Assembly (NCBI GenBank): GCA_903889845.1
Contig: CAISZB010000565.1
Coordinates: 1-6,194 of the forward strand
Source of the DNA: an uncultured Verrucomicrobium sp.
GTDB taxonomy: Bacteria; Verrucomicrobiota; Verrucomicrobiia; Methylacidiphilales; GAS474
Length of the DNA stretch: 6,194 nucleotides
Direction of reading: 5' to 3'
Part shown: piece by piece, positions 1 through 5,379 of the stretch
Layout of the letters: every line of letters begins with the position of its first letter
Position numbering within the stretch: the first letter of the stretch is position 1
Position numbers and translations under genes: made by a program
Notes under the pieces: generated by a model
Told to the model about the DNA's origin: nothing
Seen by the model: the letters and a program-made list of their open reading frames with translations, nothing else
Databases searched by the model: none

Positions 1-153
1 AGGGGGCACCCCTCAGAAGCCTACAAACGCGCGGTGGGCGCCGAGCTGTACAGGGAAGCGAAGCGATTCTCCCCGGTCCCGAAGGGCAGCAATACCTCCA
101 CGCTCTGCAGGGAATTCTGCTCACTCCCCATCCAGTTAATGTTACCTAGATAG
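1..153 (+). other. Possible 3' end of an upstream gene (open frame from the left edge)
   Basis: Frame 1 is open from the first base for 50 codons and stops at TAG 151-153. Over roughly the first 40 codons its third positions are mostly G or C, as in the real genes of this window, while frames 2 and 3 lack that pattern. This suggests the C-terminal tail of a gene that starts outside the window. I do not recognise the peptide (it includes EAYKRAVGAELYREAKRF). Against it, AGG arginine codons are used three times, which is unlike the neighbours, and the last ten or so codons turn AT-rich. It could equally be non-coding leader DNA. Confidence 0.25.
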
Positions 154-159
154 CAAAAA

Positions 160-188
160 TTGCGATTTAAACTAGCCTGGATTATCTT
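160..188 (+). promoter_or_regulatory. Candidate sigma70-type promoter for dctA
   Basis: TTGCGA (160-165) and TATCTT (183-188) each match four of six bases of the -35 and -10 consensus and are separated by exactly 17 bp. They sit in the only clearly AT-rich stretch before the gene (about 135-190). A transcript initiated 6-8 bases after the -10 box would begin at about 194-196, on or beside the ATG at 195. A short dyad, GCAA-AAA-TTGC (153-163), overlaps the -35 box. An alternative pair is TTACCT (142-147) with TTTAAA (166-171), 18 bp apart, which would leave a leader of about 17 bases. The call rests on consensus matching only. Confidence 0.4.
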
Positions 189-194
189 AGTCCC

Positions 195-1505
195 ATGGCC
201 ACTCTCCCTTCGCAAGAAGTCCTCAAGGAACCCCGCGCACGGAAACCTTGGTACAAGGTCCTCTACATCCAGGTCCTGATCGCCGTGGGCATCGGCATCG
301 TCCTGGGCTTCTTCTTCCCCAACACGGGCAAGTCGCTGAAGCCCCTGGGCGACGCCTTCGTCCATCTGATCAAGATGATCATCGCGCCGATCATCTTCTG
401 CACGATCGTCCACGGCATCGCCTCGACGGGGGACAAGCGGAAGTTCGGCCGCGTCAGCCTGAAGACCTTCGTCTACTTCGAGATCGTCTCCACCCTCGCC
501 CTCCTCATCGGCCTCGCCGTCGTCCTCTACTTCCAGCCCGGCGCCGGATTCAACATCGATCCCGCGACCCTCGACCCGAAGCTCTCCCAGAAATACGTGG
601 CGGAGGCGAAGCACATGGGCGTCGTCGACTTCCTCCTCAACCTGATTCCCGATTCCTTCTTTTCCCCGTTCAGCAGCGGGAACCTCCTCCAGACCCTCCT
701 CATCGCGACGCTCGTCGGCGTCTCCCTCTCCCTGATCGGCGAGGCCGGGAAACCGGTGCTCCGCGCCATCGACATCCTCGCCACGGTCTTCTTCAGCATC
801 ATGAAGATCATCGTCTACGTCGCCCCGATCGGCGCCCTCGGCGCGATGGCCTTCACCGTCGGCAGCTACGGCATCGGCTCCCTCAACAAGCTCCTGCTCC
901 TGATGGGGACCTTCTACGTCACCGCCGCCCTCTTCGTCGTCCTCGTCCTCGGCTCGATCGCCTGGCTCAGCGGCTTCTCGATCTTCCGTTTCCTGGCCTA
1001 CATCAAGGAGGAGCTGCTCCTCGTCCTCGGCACCAGCTCCTCGGAGACGGCCCTGCCGGGCATGATCCACAAGATGGAGAAGCTCGGCTGCTCGCAGCAG
1101 ACCGTCGGCCTCGTCATCCCCCTCGGCTACAGCTTCAACCTCGACGGGACAAACATCTACATGACCCTCGCCTCGATCTTCCTGGCCCAGGCGACGAACA
1201 CCCATCTGGATGCCTGGCAGATCGCGACCCTCCTCGTCGTCTCGATGCTCTCCTCGAAGGGGGCGAGCGGCGTGACCGGGGCCGGATTCATCACCCTGGC
1301 CGCGACCCTGGCCGTCGTCCCCACGGTGCCGATCCAGTCGCTGGCCCTCCTCGTCGGCATCGACCGCTTCATGAGCGAGTGCCGCGCGATCACGAACATG
1401 ATCGGCAACGGCGTCGCCACCGTCGCCATCAGCCGGTGGGAGAACGAGATTTCCCCCGCGGAGCTGCGCCTCCACATGAGCGAAGATCACTCCTTCAAGG
1501 GGTAG
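195..1505 (+). CDS. dctA: C4-dicarboxylate:cation symporter DctA (DAACS/SLC1 family)
   Basis: This inner-membrane carrier imports succinate, fumarate and malate with cations. The 436 residues align along their whole length with Escherichia coli DctA as I remember it (428 aa). Shared blocks are [16 protein letters not shown] (about 55-70), YFEIVST (94-100), QPGAG (114-118), [14 protein letters not shown] and VLVLGSIA. The substrate-site signatures are intact: the serine-rich hairpin GTSSSE (279-284), NLDGT (315-319), [13 protein letters not shown] (353-365) and [19 protein letters not shown] (388-406), which holds the TM8 acidic, Arg and Asn residues. The N-terminus is about 16 residues longer than in E. 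coli. The start is firm because the frame is closed by TAA at 168-170 and no ATG, GTG or TTG lies between. There is no Shine-Dalgarno sequence. It appears to be a single-gene unit. Other DAACS carriers (GltP-like glutamate/aspartate) are possible but fit less well. Confidence 0.92.
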   Translation: MATLPSQEVLKEPRARKPWYKVLYIQVLIAVGIGIVLGFFFPNTGKSLKPLGDAFVHLIKMIIAPIIFCTIVHGIASTGDKRKFGRVSLKTFVYFEIVSTLALLIGLAVVLYFQPGAGFNIDPATLDPKLSQKYVAEAKHMGVVDFLLNLIPDSFFSPFSSGNLLQTLLIATLVGVSLSLIGEAGKPVLRAIDILATVFFSIMKIIVYVAPIGALGAMAFTVGSYGIGSLNKLLLLMGTFYVTAALFVVLVLGSIAWLSGFSIFRFLAYIKEELLLVLGTSSSETALPGMIHKMEKLGCSQQTVGLVIPLGYSFNLDGTNIYMTLASIFLAQATNTHLDAWQIATLLVVSMLSSKGASGVTGAGFITLAATLAVVPTVPIQSLALLVGIDRFMSECRAITNMIGNGVATVAISRWENEISPAELRLHMSEDHSFKG

Positions 1506-1519
1506 CACCCCGCCGCAGG

Positions 1520-1539
1520 AGGGCGCTTCCCAGCGCCCT
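1520..1539 (+). terminator. GC-rich hairpin after dctA (weak terminator candidate)
   Basis: A perfect 7-bp inverted repeat, AGGGCGC (1520-1526) and GCGCCCT (1533-1539), flanks a 6-base loop (TTCCCA) and begins 15 bases after the dctA stop. The position and stem suit an intrinsic terminator. However, no T-tract follows: the next bases are TGCCCTGGAGAGGG. It may therefore act only as a 3'-end stabiliser or a partial terminator. Confidence 0.4.
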
Positions 1540-1567
1540 TGCCCTGGAGAGGGATTGCGCCTAATTT
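1539..1567 (+). promoter_or_regulatory. Weak candidate promoter for the ketosynthase gene
   Basis: TTGCCC (1539-1544, four of six matches to the -35 consensus) lies 17 bp before TAATTT (1562-1567, three of six to the -10 consensus). Initiation from it would fall near 1574, leaving a leader of about 9 bases before the ATG at 1583. The -10 match is poor, so this is tentative. Read-through from dctA is the alternative. Confidence 0.2.
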
Positions 1568-1579
1568 CTTCCCCTCTCC
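1546..1579 (+). other. Inverted repeat directly upstream of the ketosynthase start
   Basis: GGAGAGGG (1546-1553) is perfectly complementary to CCCTCTCC (1572-1579), with an 18-base spacer, and ends three bases before the ATG at 1583. The left arm resembles a Shine-Dalgarno sequence but lies about 30 bases from the start, too far to act directly. In a read-through transcript the hairpin would present the start codon at its base. The pyrimidine-rich right arm is what actually precedes the ATG. The repeat itself is plain in the sequence; its function is unknown. Confidence 0.35.
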
Positions 1580-1582
1580 TCC

Positions 1583-2857
1583 ATGAAACGGCGCGTCGTC
1601 ATCACCGGCCTGGGCTGCATCACGAGTGCGGGTCCCGACGTCGCCTCCCTCTGGGAGGCCGTCCGGGCGGGGCGCGGCGGTATCGGCCCGCTGACCCGTT
1701 TCGATCCCGCCTCCTTCGGCTTCAAGGAAAAATGGGCCGCCCAGGCCGATTTCTACGACCCGGCAGCCCACTTCCCGCCCCACCACCGCAAGCGCCTCGA
1801 CCGCTACGCCCAGTTCGCCCTCGTCGCCGCCGCCCAGGCCTGGGCCGACGCGGGCCTCCCTCCCCGGACCGAGGACGACGCGCCCGACTACGAGACCGGC
1901 ATCAGCTTCGGCACCGCCCTCGGCGGCATCGCCATCGCGGAGGAACAACACACCCGCTTCCTGGAAAAGGGCGCAAAGGCCAACGGAACCGCCTCGATCC
2001 CACCCGCCCTCGCCTTCCAGGTCTTCGGAGCCTCGGCCCACGCAAACATCGCGATCCGCCACCGCCTCCGCGGCTACGCGACGACGAACGGGGACAGCTG
2101 CGCCGCGGGCGTCGTCGCCGTCGGGGAGGCCTTCCGGGCGATCCGGGACGGCTACGCCCGCCGGATGATCGCCGGGGGGGCCGAGGCGCCGCTGGCCCCC
2201 CTCGCCTTCGGAGCCTTCGCCGCCGTGAAGGCGATGAGCCGGGAACCCGCCGATCCCGCCCTCGCCTGCCTTCCCTTCGACCGTCGCCGGACCGGCTTCG
2301 TCATGGGGGAAGGCGCCGCCGCGTTGATCCTGGAGGAGCGGGAGTCGGCCCTGGCCCGCCACGCCCCGATCTACGCCGAGGTCGTCGGCTACGCCCTGAA
2401 CAACGACGCCTACCACATGACCTCCTCCCTCCCCGACGGCGCGGCGGCGGCGGAAGCGATGGCCCGGGCTGTCGCCGAAGCGGGCCTCGCCCCCCGCGAC
2501 ATCGACTACATCAACGCCCACGCCAGCGGCACGCCGATGAACGACGAGAACGAGGTGGCGGCGATCCGGCGCGTCTTCGGCCCCTCCAATCACCGCCCCG
2601 CCCTCAGCGGGACGAAGCCCTTCTATGGCCATCCCCTCGGCGCCTCCGGCGCGATCGAGACCATCCTCTGCGCCCTCGCCCTCCGGCACCAGTTCGTCCC
2701 TCCGACACTCCATTGCGACGAGCCCGACCCGGCCTGCCTCGACGGCGTCGACCTGATCCGCCTGCGGGGGGAGGCGCGGCCCCTGCGGCACGTCCTCAAC
2801 AACGCCTTCGGCTTCGGCGGGATCAATGCGTCTCTGGTCTTGAGCCAGCCCGCCTAA
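1583..2857 (+). CDS. Beta-ketoacyl-ACP synthase, FabF-like (KAS I/II family, thiolase fold)
   Basis: This is a 424-residue condensing enzyme (E. coli FabF is 413), predicted to carry out decarboxylative Claisen condensation of malonyl-ACP with an acyl thioester in the cytoplasm. The start KRRVVITGLGCITSAG is canonical for the family. The Cys-His-His triad is present: C173 in DSCAAG, H313 in NAHASGTP and H350 in YGHPLGASG, with the supporting lysine K345. The C-terminal NNAFGFGGINASL loop is typical. The surroundings are divergent. Housekeeping FabF has TACA(S/T)G around the cysteine and HGTSTP at the first histidine, whereas here they are DSCAAG and HASGTPMNDENE. The latter has the H-x-S-G-T-x-x-N-D-x-x-E spacing I associate with type II polyketide KS-alpha enzymes. 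There is no adjacent acyl carrier protein or other fab gene, so it is probably a paralogue rather than the main fatty-acid elongation enzyme. There is no Shine-Dalgarno sequence. It sits 21 bp before the MFS gene. Confidence 0.88.
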   Translation: MKRRVVITGLGCITSAGPDVASLWEAVRAGRGGIGPLTRFDPASFGFKEKWAAQADFYDPAAHFPPHHRKRLDRYAQFALVAAAQAWADAGLPPRTEDDAPDYETGISFGTALGGIAIAEEQHTRFLEKGAKANGTASIPPALAFQVFGASAHANIAIRHRLRGYATTNGDSCAAGVVAVGEAFRAIRDGYARRMIAGGAEAPLAPLAFGAFAAVKAMSREPADPALACLPFDRRRTGFVMGEGAAALILEERESALARHAPIYAEVVGYALNNDAYHMTSSLPDGAAAAEAMARAVAEAGLAPRDIDYINAHASGTPMNDENEVAAIRRVFGPSNHRPALSGTKPFYGHPLGASGAIETILCALALRHQFVPPTLHCDEPDPACLDGVDLIRLRGEARPLRHVLNNAFGFGGINASLVLSQPA

Positions 2858-2878
2858 TTTGCCACAACGTCCACGACC

Positions 2879-4072
2879 ATGCCCATTCGCAAACCGACCC
2901 TCCTCTCCCTCTTCCTCATCGTCTTCATCGACCTCATCGGCTTCGGCCTCATGATGCCGCTCCTCCCCTACTTCGCCCGGGACTTCGGCGCGACGGGGGC
3001 GATGGTCGGCTGGCTGATCGGCGTCTTTTCGCTGATGCAGTTCGTCTTCGCCCCCCTCTGGGGACAGCTCTCCGACCGCCTCGGGCGACGTCCGATCCTC
3101 CTGGTCAGCCTGGCGGGATCGACGGCCTCCTACCTCCTCCTCGGGCTGGCCCACGGCTACGGTCTCCTCCTCGCGGCCCGCATCCTGGCCGGGATCTGCG
3201 CCGCGAACATCGCCGTGGCGAACGCCTACGTGGCCGACATCACGACGAAGGAAAACCGCTCCAAGGGGATGGGCCTGATCGGGGCCGCCTTCGGCATCGG
3301 CTTCGTCTTCGGCCCGGTCCTCGCCGCCTGCTTCGGCAAGAACGGCCACGCCCTCCCCGCCTTCATCGCCTCCGGCATCTCGGCGACCAGCTTCCTCCTC
3401 ACCCTGGTCTACCTCCCCGAATCCCACCCTGCCGAGAAGCGGTCGACCTCCGCCTTTTCCCTCTGGAAGAATCCCTTCGCCGGATGGAACGAGGCCCTCG
3501 CCCTCCCCTTCATCGCCCCCCTCGCCGCGATCTCCTGCCTCAGCAACGTGGCCATGGCCCAGTGGGAGACGACCTTCGCCCTCTATCTCAAGGAAAACCC
3601 GGCCTTCGGCTACGGCATCGGAACCGTCGGGAAGCTTTTCGCCTTCGTCGGCCTCCTCAGCGCCGTGATGCAGGGTGGCCTCCTGGGGCGATTGGTGAAG
3701 CGCTTCGGCGAAGGGGCGCTGCTCCAGGCGGGCCTTCTGGGAACGGCCCTCGGCATCCTGCTGATGCCGTTCTCCCCCGGCCTGGGGCTGCTGCTGGCCA
3801 GCCTTGCCCTCTTCGGGCTGGCGATGGGGATGATCCGGCCCGTCCTCTCCGGCACCGCCTCCCTGGCCACCTCGCCGGAGAAGCAGGGCCTCGTCCTCGG
3901 CGTCATCCTCGCTTCGGGAAGCATCGGCCGGATCGCCGGGCCGCTCCTCGGCGGCTGGCTCTTCGACCTCGGCCACGCCTTCCCCTTCTACGCGGCGGCG
4001 GCCATCGGCCTGGTCATGCTCTCCCTCTCCCCCCGTCCGGCGCAGATCGCCGCCGTGAAGGCTTCCGAGTAG
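2879..4072 (+). CDS. MFS transporter, TetA-like drug:H+ antiporter 1 family
   Basis: This 397-residue inner-membrane protein has the hydrophobic pattern of 12 helices and a central cytoplasmic loop at about 180-205. Family motifs are clear: the first-helix signature FIDLIGFGLMMPLLP (16-30), motif A GQLSDRLGRRP (62-72), motif B around R101 (LAARILAGICAANIAVANAYVADIT, about 98-122), and antiporter motif C GAAFGIGFVFGPV (135-147). The second half repeats weaker A and C copies, GGLLGRLVKRFG (266-277) and GSIGRIAGPLLGG (347-359). Motif C marks proton-driven exporters, so efflux is more likely than uptake. The substrate cannot be read from the sequence. Its start lies 21 bp after the ketosynthase stop with no terminator between, so co-transcription is likely. 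It has no Shine-Dalgarno sequence. Its stop is 3 bp from the stop of the opposing TPR gene. Confidence 0.88.
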   Translation: MPIRKPTLLSLFLIVFIDLIGFGLMMPLLPYFARDFGATGAMVGWLIGVFSLMQFVFAPLWGQLSDRLGRRPILLVSLAGSTASYLLLGLAHGYGLLLAARILAGICAANIAVANAYVADITTKENRSKGMGLIGAAFGIGFVFGPVLAACFGKNGHALPAFIASGISATSFLLTLVYLPESHPAEKRSTSAFSLWKNPFAGWNEALALPFIAPLAAISCLSNVAMAQWETTFALYLKENPAFGYGIGTVGKLFAFVGLLSAVMQGGLLGRLVKRFGEGALLQAGLLGTALGILLMPFSPGLGLLLASLALFGLAMGMIRPVLSGTASLATSPEKQGLVLGVILASGSIGRIAGPLLGGWLFDLGHAFPFYAAAAIGLVMLSLSPRPAQIAAVKASE

Positions 4073-4075
4073 TTC

Positions 4076-5272
4076 CTACCGCTTCCCCACCTTCCCTTCC
4101 AGGAGGCGGACCTGCTCCAGGCAGGTGGCGTTCTTCGGCTGGAGGCGGAGGGCATTCCGGGCCGCTTCGAGCGCCGTCTCCCACTGCCCCAGCTGGGCCG
4201 CACAGAGACCGATCCCCTGCCAGGCCCCGAAGTGGTCGGGCTTCATCCGGACGACCTGGCGGCAGAGGGCCAGGCTCTCCTCGTACCGTTTCTGAAGATA
4301 ATAGACGGTGGCCAGCTTGTTGATCGGCTCGGCCCACTTCGGAAAATGGACGATCAACTGGGCAAAGACCTCCTCGGCCGAGGCGTAATCGGCCTTGTCC
4401 ATCCGGGTGATACCCCGCTCGATTTCCGTCCGGGCCTGAGGTCCCTCCTCGTTCAGCCAACATTCCCACAACGCCCGCATCGCCAGGGGAGCAATCCCCG
4501 GCTGCTCGATCGCCATGAGGGCGACAAGGATCGCCTCGGCCCGGGCCTCGACGAGGGCGTGGAGGGCCTTGGCCCGGGAGTTCGAGTCCCCCTCGACGAG
4601 TTTTCGGGTCACCGCATGGAGGGCCTCGGCCAGCGCCGCCAACTCGGACGCCTTTTTCGAGGCGACTTTGCCAGAGGCCGGAGGCTTCGGCGCGGAAGCC
4701 GCCGCCTTCGCCGCCTTGGCCTTGATTCCGGACTCCCGCGACTTGGCTTCCTTCGACGGCGGAACTTTCCTCTGCGCTTCGCCGCGCAGCGGGGCGAGGT
4801 CGGGATCGGCCTCGGCCTGCCGACGGAGCTCCGGATCGATTCCCACCGCCTTGTCGAGGAGGACCCGGGCCTCGGCCAATTTCCCGGTCTGGGCGGCGTA
4901 ACAGGCCAGGTTGAAGGGGATCAGGGCCTCGCCCGGATGGAGGGAGTGGGCCAGTTCCAGGACCTTCCGCGCCTCGGCGATCGACTGTTCCCGCCGCAGG
5001 GCGTAGGCCCAGGAGATGAACCAGGAGGCCCGGGTCGGTTCCCGGCGGGCGGCGTGCTCCGCAGCCTGGCGCATCTCCCCCCACCGCTTCGCCTCCTGAA
5101 GGATCACGATGCGGAGCTCGTCGAGCTCCGTCCTGGTCCCGAGGCGTTCCTCGGCCTCCCCGGCCTCGGCCAGGGCCTCGTCCCACATCTCCAGCTCGTA
5201 ATAGCCCAGGATCGTCTGCACCGCGCGGTGGACGTCGGAATCGTCGGGGAATTCGGGACCGGGCATCGCCAT
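4076..5272 (-). CDS. Tetratricopeptide repeat protein with two TPR modules
   Basis: This 398-residue protein has no signal peptide or membrane segment, so it is probably a cytoplasmic scaffold or adaptor. The N-terminal module (about 15-163) has TPR units near 15-46, 82-115 and 116-148 and ends in ADPDLAPLR, a common TPR capping motif. A low-complexity Ala/Lys/Pro linker follows (about 164-210). Helical sequence (210-280) then leads into a second block of three TPR units near 282-314, 314-346 and 347-380, with typical residues such as YASAEEVF, YEESLALCRQ and WETALEAARNAL. The specific partner is unknown. The ATG at 5272 is supported by GGGAG on the complementary strand nine bases upstream; a second in-frame ATG lies two codons downstream. 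It is convergent with the MFS gene and divergent from nadE. No neighbour suggests a role. Confidence 0.85.
   Translation of the reverse strand: MAMPGPEFPDDSDVHRAVQTILGYYELEMWDEALAEAGEAEERLGTRTELDELRIVILQEAKRWGEMRQAAEHAARREPTRASWFISWAYALRREQSIAEARKVLELAHSLHPGEALIPFNLACYAAQTGKLAEARVLLDKAVGIDPELRRQAEADPDLAPLRGEAQRKVPPSKEAKSRESGIKAKAAKAAASAPKPPASGKVASKKASELAALAEALHAVTRKLVEGDSNSRAKALHALVEARAEAILVALMAIEQPGIAPLAMRALWECWLNEEGPQARTEIERGITRMDKADYASAEEVFAQLIVHFPKWAEPINKLATVYYLQKRYEESLALCRQVVRMKPDHFGAWQGIGLCAAQLGQWETALEAARNALRLQPKNATCLEQVRLLEGKVGKR
4110..4126. other. Short perfect hairpin inside the TPR gene, beyond the MFS stop
   Basis: ACCTGC (4110-4115) and GCAGGT (4121-4126) form a 6-bp stem with a 5-base loop, 38 bases beyond the MFS stop. 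The gap between the convergent stops is only 3 bp, so any 3' end signal for the MFS transcript must lie inside the TPR coding sequence. This is the nearest hairpin I see. There is no T-tract, and the arms are constrained by coding, so chance is a real possibility. Confidence 0.2.
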
Positions 5273-5375
5273 TGCATTAATCTCCCATGAAACGCCGACC
5301 GTTCAAGACGACTGAACCAAAAGATTTCCTCTCGCTCCTCGAAACTAAAGACTCTAAAACACCAGCGCCCCGCAC
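5273..5375. promoter_or_regulatory. Divergent intergenic region between the TPR gene and nadE
   Basis: These 103 bp separate two divergent starts and are visibly AT-richer than the flanking genes, so both promoters should lie here or reach into the genes. I could not find a -35/-10 pair with good spacing on either strand. TCTAAA (5353-5358) could be a -10 for nadE but has no matching -35, and TTGAAC on the complementary strand lacks a partner -10. Confidence 0.45.
5281..5286 (-). promoter_or_regulatory. Shine-Dalgarno sequence of the TPR gene
   Basis: On the complementary strand GGGAGA precedes the ATG at 5272, with 9 bases between GGGAG and the start codon. It is the only convincing Shine-Dalgarno sequence among the five genes, and it favours 5272 over the downstream in-frame ATG at 5266. 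Confidence 0.6.
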
Positions 5376-5379
5376 ATGA
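5287..5379 (+). other. 30-codon open frame overlapping the nadE start (possible leader ORF)
   Basis: An ATG at 5287 opens a 30-codon frame (start MKRRPFKTTEPKDF, end TPAPRT) whose TGA at 5377-5379 overlaps the nadE ATG at 5376 as ATGA, the arrangement used for translational coupling. Against it, only about half of its third positions are G or C, far below the real genes. It also has no Shine-Dalgarno sequence, and the peptide is unfamiliar. The overlap may be accidental. Confidence 0.2.

Noticed and set aside
105..118. Imperfect palindrome GCAGGGAATTCTGC upstream of dctA
   Set aside because: Only four bases on each side pair, and the centre is asymmetric, so it is too weak to call an operator or hairpin.
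149..165. Sigma54-type -24/-12 promoter before dctA (dctA is sigma54-dependent in rhizobia)
   Set aside because: TTGC at 160-163 could serve as the -12 element, but the upstream GC element is two bases out of register and lacks GG. The fit is worse than the sigma70-type pair.
21..1508. 495-codon - strand open frame opposite dctA
   Set aside because: It is an Asp/Glu/Gly-rich shadow, whereas the + strand frame matches DctA end to end.
1487..3976. Very long (829-codon) open frame on the - strand opposite the ketosynthase and MFS genes
   Set aside because: The translation is a low-complexity Glu/Gly/Asp/Arg-rich string with no domain. It arises because stops are rare antisense to GC-rich codons, and the + strand genes explain the region fully.
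1555..4323. 922-codon + strand open frame spanning two genes and part of a third
   Set aside because: The translation is Arg/Pro-rich, contains no recognisable motif, and is out of frame with clear KS and MFS proteins over the same bases.
4014..5290. Long open frames on both strands overlapping the TPR gene
   Set aside because: One is Gly/Arg/Pro-rich and the other Leu/Gly/Arg-rich with no motif. The TPR reading has regular helix repeats and a good ribosome binding site.
5273..5375. Specific -35/-10 promoters for the TPR gene and nadE
   Set aside because: Single half-matches exist on each strand, but none has a partner box at 16-18 bp.
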